Part shown: piece after piece, positions 41,450 to 53,639 of the stretch | How the letters are laid out: every line of letters starts with the position of its first letter | Numbering within the stretch: position 1 is the stretch's first letter | Assembly: GCF_010015445.1 (NCBI RefSeq) | Contig: NC_053112.1 | Location: 8,081,403-8,145,402, forward strand | Length of the DNA: 64,000 nucleotides | Origin: Perca fluviatilis | Lineage: Eukaryota > Chordata > Actinopteri > Perciformes > Percidae | Direction of reading: 5' to 3' | Notes under the pieces: generated by a model | What the model was told of the DNA's origin: nothing | Databases searched by the model: none | Seen by the model: the letters and a program-made list of their open reading frames with translations, nothing else | Program-made: the position numbers and the translations under genes

Positions 41450-44401
41450 AGTTGATCCATTAGATATATTGTTGAGGTGGAGCAGCACATTCTTCATTTT
41501 AGGAATAGTTGGAGAACTGAATCTGTTATTAACATCACTGATGGTAAGCATGCTGAGTTATTAGTTTCATTTGGATACTAAAAAGGAAGTGACCGAGTCA
41601 CAAGATAATCTGACTGTGGGAGCTGTGTGTAAATGTGTAAATGTGTTTCTTCTTTAAATCCTGAGCAGTACACTATGATGAATGATCAGAATGAATAACT
41701 GTGTGAAGAGGGGACCTCGGAGACTGGTTTGGGATAAACTATTCCAGCCAGAGAATAGGTTCTGAGAGGATCCTTTAATTTAGGTGCAGGGAGATTATAA
41801 CAGTGGATGTGTATGTTGATAAACCCTGGATCACCTTTTGAAACTGTCCTTCTAAACTCAACTCTGTCTGATATTTCTTCAGGCTCTGCAAAGGAGGACT
41901 CTGTCTTGAAAATAGTGCTGGCCTGTGTCTGTGGTGGTGCTGCTGCTGCTGCTGCTGTTGGTGTTGGTGTTGTTGTTGGTCTTCTTCTTCTTCTCGTGGT
42001 GAAACGTGTCGTGATCTGTAAGTTACAAACTGCTTTACAGCATTTTATTATCAGTGGGGAAAGTAACTCGGTACATTTACTCCTTAACACCCAGAGAGAG
42101 GTATATAGGTCCGATATTGGAACCAATCACAATGTTTGTTAACTCTTAGAACAAAAATCAGAACATTTGGGTTTACTTTTACCTAATTGCCCAAAAATAA
42201 CACAGGCGGTTCCATAAAATGCTCTTCGCAAGTAAAATGAAGTATCAATTAAGTACTTTTATTGAATTTTGAGTGTTTTATTCAATTAACGTTGCTGTTC
42301 CTAATGCTAGATGTGGTTAATCAAAGACTAGCGAAGCATTTGAAACTAGGTTCCCCTGCGCAGGTTGTCAGCTGTGTGTCTGCCTGGTGTAGTCTGTGTG
42401 TAGGACGGCTGGTTTAACCCCCATACTGCACCTCACCGAACCTCAGCGGTCCGGTGGTCTCCGGCTGTGTCCGGAGAGAGCCACGAGCAGACAAAGAAGA
42501 GCATCTGAAAGAGAAACTACAGTTGAGAAATTGCTTCGTATAGCATATTTTAAACGGTTAATCATTTACATCCCTATTTTTCATTTGGGCTGGGCATCGT
42601 TCAAAATCTTCCCATCCGGTGCCAATTTCAATACCTCAGTTTCGTGCCGGTTCCTTAACGATACTTTTTCCATACCATATGTTTTAAAATCCATTTCAAC
42701 ATCAACAAATATACAGTACAGGCCAACAGTTTGGACACACCTTCTCATTTAATGTGTTTCTTCATTTTCATGACTATTTACATTGTAGATTCTCACTGAA
42801 GGCATCAAAACTATGAATGAACACATATGGAATTATTTACTTAACAAAAAGTGTGAAATAACTGAAAACATGTCTTATATTTTAGATTCTTCAAAGTAGC
42901 CACCCTTTGCTTTTTTTGATAACTCTGCAAACCCTTGGTGTTCTCTCAATGAGCTTCATGAGGTAGTCACCTGAAATGGTTTTACCTTCACAGGTGTGCT
43001 TTGTCAGGGTTCATTAGTGGAAGTTTTTCCCTTATTAATAAAAAAGCAAAGGGTGGCTACTTTGAAGAATCTAAAATATAAGATATGTTTTCAGTTATTT
43101 TCACACTTATTTCAAACTTCTGGTAACGCTGCTCACTCAGAGTAACATTAATAACACTGGTTGTGCTTTTGGATAGGGGTGCACCAGTCACATACTCAGG
43201 ATTGGTATCAATCCCAACTTTAAAAATTAACAAAAATAGAAAATTAAAATTTTGCCACAACATGACATATTATAGATAATAATAAATAAATAAACAAATT
43301 ATTTGTGTACAGGCTAATATTGAACTAACTAAAATGCAAAGGACTGTAATGAACAAAGACTTTTTAGTGCAAACTCAAAACAAACTCTACATTTAACTAA
43401 TGGAGAACTAACTTAAGTGCAAAGGAATGTAATTGTAATTGCCTTGTTGCTGAAAGGTGCTGTAGAAATAGTTGTGTTGCCTTACAACCTCAGCCTGTCA
43501 GTCAGTCCTCAGGGCAGAGAAACCACCGTTGTGGCTGCTCGTCTCAGAGGAAGTGTAACGTCAACAGCACAGCGACTGCTTTCGGCTCGCCATTAATATC
43601 ATATCACAGCAAACGCTGTCTGGGTGAAGTTTAGAAAAACTGAAACCACACCTGAAACCCCTTTATCGGCATCGCCGTGACTCTCTGGGACTTCAACAAA
43701 ACTACAGAGTGTGTGTGTGTCTTGCGCTCAGACGCTTTTGGAACCGGAATTTGGCACCAAAAGATAAATCATTTTTCAATACTCATAGGATCTGAGTATT
43801 TTTTTTCTGTGCCATAAAAGTATCGATGTTCGGTGCCCAGCCCTATTTTGCATACATAAAATATTAATATTGGGATTTCCGCCATGTCTTAAAGTCTAAA
43901 ATAATTATAGGCCTTAAAAAGTCTTAAATTCGCTCAAGTATTGTGTTCTTAAATCATTTTAAACAGGTGTTAAATGTTCCTACGTCCGTGTAACGCTGCC
44001 TCTGATGCTCGTTGGAAGCATCAGCGAGCAATTCTGTGGTGCTGTAGTTCTTTCTTATATATGTACAGATTATTATTACGGTCTGTGTCTCTTTTATTCA
44101 TTTTGTATAGATTTATTTACTTTGCAAATACTTTTTGTGACTCTGCATTTTGTTGTTCTTTAATGTTGTGATATAGGTGTTACATTTCATTGATTAAAGG
44201 TCTTAAAAAGTCTTAAATGTGACTTGTTGAAAGCTGCAGAAACCCTGCTCTCTACTTGTTAGCAGTACACACAAACCTTCCTGAACTGTTGAGATGTAGT
44301 GTGTCACAAAGTGGTTTCATCTTCTCACAGGGAAGAAGATGAAAGCAGCAGAGACGAGTGGAATGATGAAATACCTGAGGCCAGAGGAGGACGTCCTGTA
44401 G
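41450..44401 (+). pseudogene. Ig-like membrane protein remnant (V exon lost)
   Basis: A sister of the 31.0-33.7 kb plus-strand block. Only the last 21 nt of the V exon with its donor remain (41,523-41,543, VINITD-like), joined to sequence that lies upstream of the acceptor in the other copies. The transmembrane exon 41,883-42,017 and tail exon 44,331-44,401 (KKMKAAETSGMMKYL, RPEEDVL, stop) keep phase 1 splice sites. No leader or stalk is seen. The transmembrane exon is 33 nt longer than its sister, with six GCT codons and GGTGTT repeats. Confidence 0.75.
42714..43147. mobile_element. Mini-Tc1 element, internally deleted and right-truncated
   Basis: Starts after TA with CAGTACAGGCCAACAGTTTG, a well-known Tc1-type end. 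About 65 bp (AAAGTAGCCACCCTTTGC and flanks) are repeated inverted at 43,045-43,110. The matching block at 33,060 lacks the insert. The right terminal sequence is missing. Confidence 0.65.
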
Positions 44402-44986
44402 ACCCACACAGCGCTGCAGAACACAGTCTGAGAGACTCGGTGGTCCGAGACCATAAAAACACATCCAAACTTCATCAGCTTAACCCTCTATGGCATGAAA
44501 ATTTGCTCTTGAGCTAAAACCTGGTACTATGCATCTCTCCCCTTGGGGTTAATGTTAATTGTACGCTGTCCCTGTTTCTTGTGGGTTATTGTTTCAATCA
44601 GTGTGTCTGTTTTTGGTAAATCACACTGATATCCTATTCTGTGTGAAACCTCAGGAAGCAGTTGCTGGTGGAAGTAAAGCTGAGGTTAACACATTTCTGG
44701 CACGTGGCTTTTGGTGTCCCCATGCACCCTGTGATCATATCCACGAAGAGGAACACCAGCCGCTGGAACCACTTCTGTGATCTGGTTTTGGTCCGTTACG
44801 TGCAGTCAGGGAGTCAAGCAGATCCAGAACCTTCCCAATCGTTTTTGTTCTAAAGATCCACGTCCTGCTCTCTTTAGGTCAGTAAGAGGAACTCTTGTAA
44901 AACCAGTTGTCGGAGTAAGAGCTTGTAGTTCTTTTGCTGAGCCAGGCGGAGAACAACGTTGCCACGATGCTCCCAATACCTACGAC

Positions 44987-45625
44987 AGCATTAGGGCCAC
45001 ATCAAGGGGAAAAATGAAGGAGGATGATTTATTTATTTATTTTGCATTTTGAGAATAAAGTCGAAATGTCGAGAATAAACTTGATATTTTAAGAAACGTT
45101 GGACCAAACCTAAACCAAAACTGCTAGTCTTCTAGTAAATGCCTTGTGAAGGCCTATATGAATTTGTGAATTTATATTTCAGAATCAGTTTTAATAACAA
45201 GGAAATTATTCCTCTTTTAGCGCATAAACACAGTATGGTGATAAGGATTAGGACTTTTAAGAGATTGTACCGAAAATTGGGTCTGTTCAGAAGGACAAAC
45301 CACACAAATTGGTAAAGGTGGCCGTATTCAAGGCTGCAAACTGAAGTAGCTTGTAATGGACAGATGCAATAAGGGTATCCATGGTTACACCTACGTGCAA
45401 TACAGAGAGGATATGTTGTATCACACGACCCAATAAGACAACTGATCCAATAGTTTGATCCTGAAGGAGTGGAGCTCAGGCGAGCGCGGCACTCCAAGGA
45501 TGTAACCCATAGCCTATCTGTGATGTTGCTACATGGCAAGGAGTTAAATTTCGACTTTATTCTCGAAATGCAAAATAAATAAATCTTCCTCCTTAATTTT
45601 CCCCCCTTGATGTGGCCCTAATGCT
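44987..45625. mobile_element. 0.64 kb element with ~85 bp inverted ends
   Basis: The left end AGCATTAGGGCCACATCAAG and the right end CTTGATGTGGCCCTAATGCT are exact inverses. Inversion continues through TTTATTTATTTTGCATTT / AAATGCAAAATAAATAAA and GAATAAAGTCGAAAT / ATTTCGACTTTATTC. No coding sequence or clear target duplication. The stretch from 45,630 to 46,190 shows no supportable gene. Confidence 0.75.
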
Positions 45626-46200
45626 CCGTCGTACACGTCTGCTAACTCAGGGGCTCTCCCTGTGTAGACCTCTAGGTTGTGGGGTACACCATCAGAACCA
45701 GCAAAGACCAGTATCTTGTAGCCACATTTTGTTTTGGTTTTGATGGCAGGTTCTGCTTCAATCTACTTCTTCCCTTGAATGGGACCATCTGCTCATCAAC
45801 AGACAGCTTCTATTTCATATTTCAGCTGGTTTTTTTTGTCGTGATGTTTCATTTTTCTTTGGTTCCCAACATTACTCATATTTATTTTATTGACTGTACT
45901 GTGAAGCTAAAAAATCTTTTCAACATTTTCTGACTCTGTAGCACTTTTCTGAATGTTTGTCCTTTTATCATTTCAAATAAACCTGTTTAAAAAGGGAACG
46001 TGCTGCTCAGTGTGTAGTTTTCTCTTTCTGCTCTGATTCTGTGTTTACTTTATGATTTACAGGTGAAGAAAGTTCACTAATCCTTTATTGAAGTCAAAGT
46101 GTGAAAGGCCCAATTAAACCCACCAAGGTGTTCAGCATCAAACATTTCAATCAGGACATTTCAGCAACAACATCACGTGATCCCAGTCAGTAGTCCTCCA

Positions 46201-46643
46201 TCCAGTCTAAGGTTACATGTTAATGTACTGCTCTGTACTGTAGTAAACTAGTCTCACAGTCTGAGGTTACATGTTAATGTACTGCTCTGTACTGTAGTAA
46301 ACTAGTCTCACAGTCTGAGGTTACATGTTAATGTACTGCTCTGTACTGTAGTAAACTAGTCTCACAGTCTGAGGTTACATGTTAATGTACTGCTCTGTAC
46401 TGTAGTAAACTAGTCTCACAGTCTAAGGTTACATGTTAATGTACTGCTCTGTACTGTAGTAAACTAGTCTCACAGTCTAAGGTTACATGTTAATGTACTG
46501 CTCTGTACTGTAGTAAACTAGTCTCACAGTCTGAGGTTACATGTTAATGTACTGCTCTGTACTGTAGTAAACTAGTCTCACAGTCTAAGGTTACATGTTA
46601 ATGTACTGCTCTGTACTGTAGTAAACTAGTCTCACAGTCTGAG
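46201..46643. repeat. Minisatellite, 54-bp unit, about 8 copies
   Basis: Nearly identical units with CAGTCTGAGGTTACATGTTA and ACTGTAGTAAACTAGTCTCA. The only regular variant is CTAAGG for CTGAGG. Confidence 0.95.
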
Positions 46644-47034
46644 GTAAATGTAGTTTTGTGTAGTAACTTCTGCTCTGAAATGTTGATTAAAAAACTAATT
46701 GATCCTAGAAAATATAAAACCACATTTTGAGTAAAATATATTTTGTGACTTTGCACCTTTTTGATTATTTGTCGTCATGGTGATTATATGCACTGCAGCT
46801 TTTATTTGACAGTAATATGGCGCTACAGCCATTTATGTTCATCTAATATAATGAGTAGATATTATTTTTACATATTTTAGTTTGCTTGTTCTCAAAGAGG
46901 GCCTGTACCATGTGGACACGCCGACAGTGTTGTTGTCATTACTTATAATTCCTCATGGGGGAGACAGAGACTACGAAACACTACAGCTTTAATGTTAAAC
47001 CTCAGTAACATGTGAGAAAGTGGAGACCAGACAC

Positions 47035-48408
47035 CAGGCCCGGTTAACTAATCGGGAGAACTCCGGGAGAATTCCCGGTGGTCCGGCCTGGTTGTTTGGT
47101 TGTGAGGGCCGGTGTTCAGGTATGGCACTGGGTTTAAATCATAGTTGAATATTATGGATGCTGTCCCTATGCTGCCTGCACTCACAGCCCACTTTTTGTA
47201 TTTACAGTATTTATTTGTTCTTGCAGCCACCGTTCTCTTCATTCATGCAGCCCACTCGCAGAGAGCAGCCTGGTTAATGATGACCTATTTATGTTCAGAG
47301 TCCTCCGACAGCAGCACCTTGCTAAAAAAACAACAACAAACCGTCATCGTACACAAGTCACTGGTGCTTGTTGGAGGATGCCACCGTGAGCAAAAAGAAG
47401 CTAAACAGCACTGAAAAGGCGTCAATTTAAAAAAGGAGAGCTCTAGAAAGTGACGCGGCCAAATTAACTTTTTCTATTTTTAGAAAACGCCAAATGAAGA
47501 CGATGAGACGGGTAAGCTAAGTTAGTTAGGAGAAGTGGCTGCAAACCAGCGTTTATGTTTATGAATCAAACTTGTTGTTGTAGCAGCTACTAGTCCAGTT
47601 TGCTGCTAACAGTGACAATGAAGAGCCAGTAAGGTTACCAAGCAGCAGCTATATGAGCCCAGAACTCCAGTTTGGGCAGGTAGGGTTGCTCATTGACTGA
47701 ATATTATAAGAATTAATAAGAGTGTGGTGTTGACCTGCTCTATATGAAAAATGCCCTGGGATATCTGATGCCAGATGATTCGGCACTACCATAATGACAC
47801 TGACTTGATCAGAAAGCTGTAAAAAGGAGAGATTTGTGCTGAGAATTATGACAATTTATAAAATGTGATTTAGTGTCAGAAGCAGAGCCAGTAGTGTGCA
47901 TTAGGGATAGCTGCTGTCAGTGTGGATGGCACATCTACTGTAAGCTGTTGTATCACAGTGTGTGAACAATCAAACATGATCAGATTAGCTACAATATAAT
48001 CACTTTTTATGCTCAAATATTACTTGTGACCCATTATGAAAGTTATATTTAATATTCAAAGGAAAAATAGATTATGGTGTCATTAGAAAGTGCAATATAA
48101 TGTATCTTGTTCTTTATTTAATCTGTGTTTACTTACATGTATTTGCACAGAAACAGATTCTGATATTGTTCAACATCATCGGGTTGTTGTTAAGATGTTA
48201 ACTTTTCTAATAAATCTACATTGTGAAGCAACACTTGGTGATATTTTACAAAATACACTGAATTACAAGGCTGTAGAGAACAGGGCGCTATTGCCAACAT
48301 ATACTAAGGTTTTGATTACATTTTTTTAATATAGTCATTCGTGAAGTAAAGTGGGCCGGTCTAAGACATGGAAATCCAGGGCTGAAAATGAGTCCCAATC
48401 CGGCCCTG
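47035..48408. mobile_element. hAT-type element with 8-bp target duplication
   Basis: Left end CAGGCCCGGTTAAC, right end AATCCGGCCCTG (inverted). Flanks are CCAGACAC (47,027-47,034) and CCAGACAG (48,409-48,416), an 8-bp duplication with one mismatch. The 1.37 kb interior has no intact transposase. Confidence 0.75.
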
Positions 48409-48416
48409 CCAGACAG

Positions 48417-48475
48417 GATAAGTTGATTCAGGAGAACTGGAGTTTTTCAGTTTGTACTTAAAAAAATGAAAGACG
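48417..48475 (+). repeat. Fragment of Ig-gene intron 2
   Basis: AAGTTGATTCAGGAGAACTG and the following bases match the intron start after the V exon at 30,438. It directly follows the hAT-type element. Confidence 0.6.
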
Positions 48476-48499
48476 CAGATTATAGAGTAATTTTCCTTC

Positions 48500-50080
48500 C
48501 TGTCAATTAGCCACAAAACAGCCCTGTTTTCAGCTTAGTGATGATTTACTAGCTGATCCGAGAGGCTTTTTAAACACTTTATTTAGCTTTAAGAAGAAGG
48601 ATATACAAATAGAATAGTTAAAAGAGGTAAAGTACATACACAAATACATAAAAAAGTATCACAAATACATCCATAAAGGTACAGGGTGCCTGGTAACAAA
48701 TGCATTCGGTTAAGGGAGAAGCAGCTTGAGCATGTAGGCATTTAAAAATAAGATTTAAGGTGGAATCATTTCTACAGTTAAACATTAAGTTTGGCTTCAT
48801 ACATCCAAGTACGAATCAGACAAATACAATATGTTTTAACAAAGTGCAACATCAACAAAAGCCAAAAGAAAGTGCAGCAAATAAAATCCTGTGTCATCAT
48901 CCAGCAGTTGTGTTCACTGATTGTCACCATTTCCCCTGACGGCCTGGTTCAGCCCCAGATATTAAAGAGATAAAGTCATAAAAGAGCGGAAAAGCCTTCA
49001 CATAGTTTGTTGAAGAAAGCAGCTTTAATTATGTCCCTGATATGTTTTTGGAATAATGGATTGTATGAGTTCAACAATCGACTTGTGTGGACTTCACCAG
49101 AACACCAGAACTAAACAGAGGTATGTGCACTGGCTGAATTAACACGACTTTTATGCATTTCTTTCACATCTACTGCAGTCATATTCACTGTGTTCACTCA
49201 GAAGGAATCAGTTCTCATGTCTAGCACTAGTACTGTTTATTACATCTCCAACATGTTCAGAGGCTAAAAGCTCGTTTAAAACCTGCCCCGTTTCAGCCTC
49301 CTGGGTGCTAACTGTAGCAGGAGGAGAACTCGGTGTAGGCAACGCTGATTAGTTTAGTTTTCTCGCTACTGACAGACCTCCGTGACCACAAACAACAGAG
49401 CTACGTGTTGAATTATTTTCTCCTTTAAGAGTCCCAACTCACGGTGAGGTTAAGGCCACAGACGGTAAAAATAAGGGCCAAAGCTTCTAGGTGATCTAAC
49501 CCGGGTTAAGGTGTGAGATTCAAGTTACTTTGAATGTTGTTAAAGGATGGAAAGCAGCGTTCTTTATGTCCCTGATATTAAGAGTCCCAACCTAACCCGG
49601 GTTAAGGTGGATACATACATATGCTAAGCTATAAAAATAGAGAAGTAAAACGTACAATAGGCAAGTAGGAGAACATCAAAATACTCCATTAAAAGTACTT
49701 TACAGTTGTATAGAAGTACGGCATAGTTACAGTACATGCAGGAATACCCCGGGTACTAAAAGGAGTCATCTCCGTCTGGTAACTAAATGACAACTAATAA
49801 AAATATGGGTCTCAAGGCGGGCTTTGGTCTGTCGTCTCCCCAAGGGGACGTAATGCAATGCATTGTGGGGGAAAGGAGAATCACAGCAAACCGCTGTAAA
49901 ATAGTACCTACTTTTTCATATTATATTCTGTTTTGTGATACCCAACAACATCAAATACAACGGAAAACTGTTTACATTTATTTACCAACAAGCAAGTTGT
50001 GCAAATCTGTTGTAAAATGAACCCTGCAGCTCGGCCTTTAAATCAATATTTGTGTAAAATGTGTAAAATGTTTGATTTCT
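48500..50080. repeat. Duplicated block (copy c): empty LINE site and Ig 3' flanking DNA
   Basis: Contains the uninterrupted LINE target (TTATTTAGCTTTAAGAAGAA, near 48,580) and then sequence parallel to 16,190-16,830. Two stretches, about 48,990-49,500 and 49,805-50,035, have no match in copy a. It is the 3' flank of Ig copy 4, interrupted after 50,080. Confidence 0.65.
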
Positions 50081-50560
50081 TTAGTGAGCAGCCGTGTAAT
50101 AAACCATCCTGTATGGTGTTAATATGATTTTGTTCGGGGGCTTATTGTTGACCAGCTCAGAAGATTTATGTAAAGATCCTTTTCTAATACTGCATCAGGA
50201 CCAAAAGGACTCCTTCTTATGATCCTGGTTGTGTCTGAGTTGTAAAACCTTTATCAGTCCATGTGGGGGGGTTCATGTAGTTCTGGTCTCTAAACTCTAA
50301 AACTGGTGTCAAGGACCACTTTGGAGTTTTAGTTCTGCTGCTGATTTAATGAAATAAGGTTATTGGTAACATATTTGTATGTGCTTTAATGTTCTTTGTA
50401 TGTGATTGACCAGAAATTCTGTGCACCTGTAATGTTGAAATGCGTCCCTTTGGTGGCACCATTTGGTGGCACTCATCTGTGAAAGGTAGCTGGTGGGTGT
50501 GAATGGTACACAGCTGTTTGTGCCTACAGGATTTTATGAGATTTCGTTTATGAACTTGAC

Positions 50561-51570
50561 GCCTATGGGATTAGTTTTGTGACTTTAATTCCAAGCAAAA
50601 CTTCTCAAGTATCAAACAAAAAACACTAACTCAAGCAAAAAAATTGTCACCTCAAAGGTAAAACTTAAAACTTGCAAACAAAACATTTGTCTAGTTGTAA
50701 ACTATTGGTCTTTTATTTGTTTGATATGATGTCCTTTTGTTTACAGTTCCCTCTGCTTCTTTCTCAATGATCAGTCTTTTGCTCTCTCCATCACGTTTGC
50801 AGTCATGCTCCCAGCTTTCTCCTTTGCGCTCCGTGACTTTTGCTTGCGATTCTGACACAGATATCTCGCGTGGGCGGGTCTTACAGGGGTGCGTCCCCAT
50901 TGGCTAATGAGTGTTAAGGGGAAAGTTTGAGTGACAGCTCAGCCTCAGTGCAGGTAAACACACGTTAGAGACTCAGAGTCTGGTCTGGAGGACACACAAG
51001 CCACTCCACAGGGGATTACTACAAGATTAATAAAGTGTAAGTATTGATCATATAAATATTATCTGTGATCTACGTTGCAAGCATGGTTACTAGACATTTG
51101 TTGTTTCGTTGTGTTAAGTTACTAGCTAGCTAGCTACTAAAGCTTTTTTAAGTTAGCATTTAACGTTAGCTATACTGCTAACGTTATCTAAAACTTGTAG
51201 CCACCGGCTACCTTACTGAGCTAATTTACCATGGGAATCATGTATTCTTCGTGAGGCCTTACTCAATGGAGCTGTATTAATTATCGTCTTCTCTCTGTAG
51301 AGACCTGCAGGACCCGAGCAGAGCTACGATGTTCTCCCAGGTTACCTGGGAGAACATCGTAGCTCTATAATATAGCTAGCTACGTTACTAACATAAGCTT
51401 AGGTTATATTATGGTCTATTAGGAAAAATTATTATCCAGCTAACTACTAATTGTTGTGGTTGCTATTGGCCTGATAATACACAATGCTAGGGTATTGGTT
51501 AAGTTGTACAATGTAGAAGCTGTGAATGTAATATATAGCTAGAGTTCGACACATACATTAGATAATGTTC
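50561..51570 (+). repeat. Left inverted repeat arm of the 4 kb element
   Basis: Matches 54,578-53,640 on the other strand from CTATGGGATTAGTTTTGTGA through ACTAGCTAGCTAGC-type runs to the GAAGCTGTGAAT stretch near 51,520. The left arm has an extra palindrome-derived insert at 51,344-51,410. Confidence 0.9.
51320..51366. repeat. 47-nt perfect palindrome
   Basis: Two 23-base arms, exact inverses, around a single T. The first arm is the short ATG exon with its donor; the second is its mirror copy. The right arm of the element has only the first half. Confidence 0.9.
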
Positions 51571-51607
51571 CATCTGTACAAATTGCTTCTTCTTTCTTTG
51601 CACTACC

Positions 51608-52127
51608 TTAACCCCTTAACGACGACTGTCGCTAATTTGCATCAAACCCCTTCCATTCTGACTGCAGGCGAGATAGCGTGTATATTCCCCCCAATGCTGG
51701 TGTGTTTACATTCGATACATACCTAGGAACCTTTTGCACGCACTGGTTTCTCGTAGGACCGGTCGGAGTGGGAACTACATCTAGTTCACGGAAGCAAAAT
51801 TAACCCTAACCCCTAACCTTAACCCTAACCCTAAAAAGACTACTGTCAATGTTAGAGAGTAGGAGAGTGTTTTCTTTCTTGCTGTTGTCAAGATTCATTT
51901 ATTTGTCAATTACTTGAAAATGTGTTTTATTAATTTTACCATTTTGTAAAGAATTTTACCATAAATGCCTATTGTCGCTAATTTGCATCATACCTCAATT
52001 TATGTCTATTCTATATGTTATAGACAAATTAACAATCTCAACTTAATTTAGCATCAGCTTGGAGCCAGGAACACACATAATAAAGTTCTTATATAATTGT
52101 GAATAAATTCAGGCATCAAGGGGTTAA
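51608..52127. mobile_element. Nested element with TTAA ends (piggyBac-type MITE)
   Basis: TTAA at both ends (51,608-51,611; 52,124-52,127) with inverted TTAACCCCTTAACG... and ...CATCAAGGGGTTAA. A TGTCGCTAATTTGCATCA motif occurs twice, at 51,627 and 51,965. A telomere-like CCCTAA run lies at 51,803-51,834. It is non-coding. Confidence 0.65.
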
Positions 52128-52506
52128 GATGGCAGATAACGGACGTATTTTTTGTATTTTTTAGCGCTGTAAATGTCAACATTATTTAGAATTAATGCAT
52201 AGTGTTACTACTGTCCAAACTATGTACTTTAACTAACACACCTTTACAAATACTTGCTTAGTGATCCTTATGGTTTGATGTGATGTGCATGTATCCTGGT
52301 GGCTGGCCATATCTTACTTTACACATGTAGTCAACGTGGAGGTAGGGATCTAGAAAGTGTGATCAATAATATTCCAGAAATAAGTGTTCCAGTAGTGTTC
52401 AGGAAAGCTAGAAAAATGTTACTAGAGTGCAGGCTTTATTACAATTATTTATTATTAAGCTAATTTCAAACACTTTTTATCATCCAATAAGGTACTTCAA
52501 GCTTTA

Positions 52507-52728
52507 CAATAAGAAGTCAAGGAAGTGAAGGACTACAGCCACATCCCAGCCCTTCAGAGATCTGTCCTGCAGAAAAGGCTGTGGTCCAGACTGGAGCGGT
52601 GGGCCCTCAGTGAGCTCAGGAGACCAGATGATCCCAGGGGTCCAGGAGTTGTGTGTGATATTCCTGCACCACCCTCAGACGTGTTGTTGCAGACACAAGT
52701 CAGCAGAAATACAGCTTGCCTTAGGTGA
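52507..52728 (+). CDS. Unrecognised short exon-like reading frame in the 4 kb element
   Basis: Reads VKDYSHIPALQRSVLQKRLW, then SRLERWALSELRRPDDPRGP and ends NTACLR with a stop. A possible acceptor (ACAATAAG) precedes it, and AATAAA at about 52,926 could end a transcript driven from the left arm. It is GC-richer than its surroundings. I do not recognise the protein; it may be captured host sequence or chance. Confidence 0.3.
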
Positions 52729-53235
52729 AACTGAATATGTGAAATATATACATAACCCAATTACTCAGTATGTTTGTGTATTGTTGGTGATGAAAAACTG
52801 ACCCTGACCTGTGATGTACTGCAAATAATTACTGACACTGAATTCCAGCTTCTTCTACCACCGGGGCCCCAGCTAAATATGTTCAAATATCAATTATGTG
52901 TGTGAAGTTTTATATTGGACTAAAAATAAAGCATTATAATAGTCTCAACCTTATTTCCTGTTTTATATAATGAACCAAACAGACAAGGGTGAATGTAAAA
53001 AAATGTTTTAATATATTATGTGCATTTTAAAATATAATTACAGTAAGACAATGTAAACACAAATTAAATTACAGGACAGTATACTGTAGTAGGATATATA
53101 TTGACATACAATGGACTAAGAAACTACAAGTACACCAATGAAAACTTAAAAAGGTTATTGTAAGTGTTAATTGAGTATCTCAGCAAAATATGATCAATAC
53201 GCCGCTATTGGTCTACACCCTGGCTGTTTGAAGCC

Positions 53236-53337
53236 TTAGCACACAACACTGTTTTTCCTCCACAGAGAGACCGAGAGGCTCCTCTCCCTCTGCTGCTCCA
53301 CGTCCTCCTGGTTGGTCTGCCTGCTGCCTGACGTGAG
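53236..53337 (-). CDS. Unrecognised short terminal exon on the opposite strand of the 4 kb element
   Basis: After an acceptor TTTTCTATCACAG it reads LTSGSRQTNQEDVEQQ, then RERSLSVSLWRKNSVVC and a stop. The phase is 0, which fits splicing from the right-arm exon MLSQ (donor CAG|GTTACC, weak). The product would be about 37 residues. No family recognised. Confidence 0.3.
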   Translation of the reverse strand, partial: LTSGSRQTNQEDVEQQRERSLSVSLWRKNSVVC

Positions 53338-53639
53338 CTGTGATAGAAAATTATAACAAAGTTTCTTACACAAATCAAATGGTAACAAAGTTCTTACTGA
53401 TAACTGAGGCTTCCAAGGTTGTGTGATTTACAATAAAAATAACTTGCTTTTAAGTAGCCATTAGCAAATGTGTAGCCTTTAAAAACACTGAACATTTTCC
53501 TTATGCTGACCTGCTTGCAAATGCAACAGAAGACATGTAATTAGAGTTAGAATAGCCAGTCTGTCATAACTAGGAAAGTACAGATGAGCATAAAACTATA
53601 AAGATGAACCAGTTAAGCAGTGCTAACACTGCATTTGTA

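Noticed and set aside
47145..47414. An 89-residue plus-strand frame inside the hAT-type element
   Set aside because: No recognisable transposase motif and no support beyond being open by chance.
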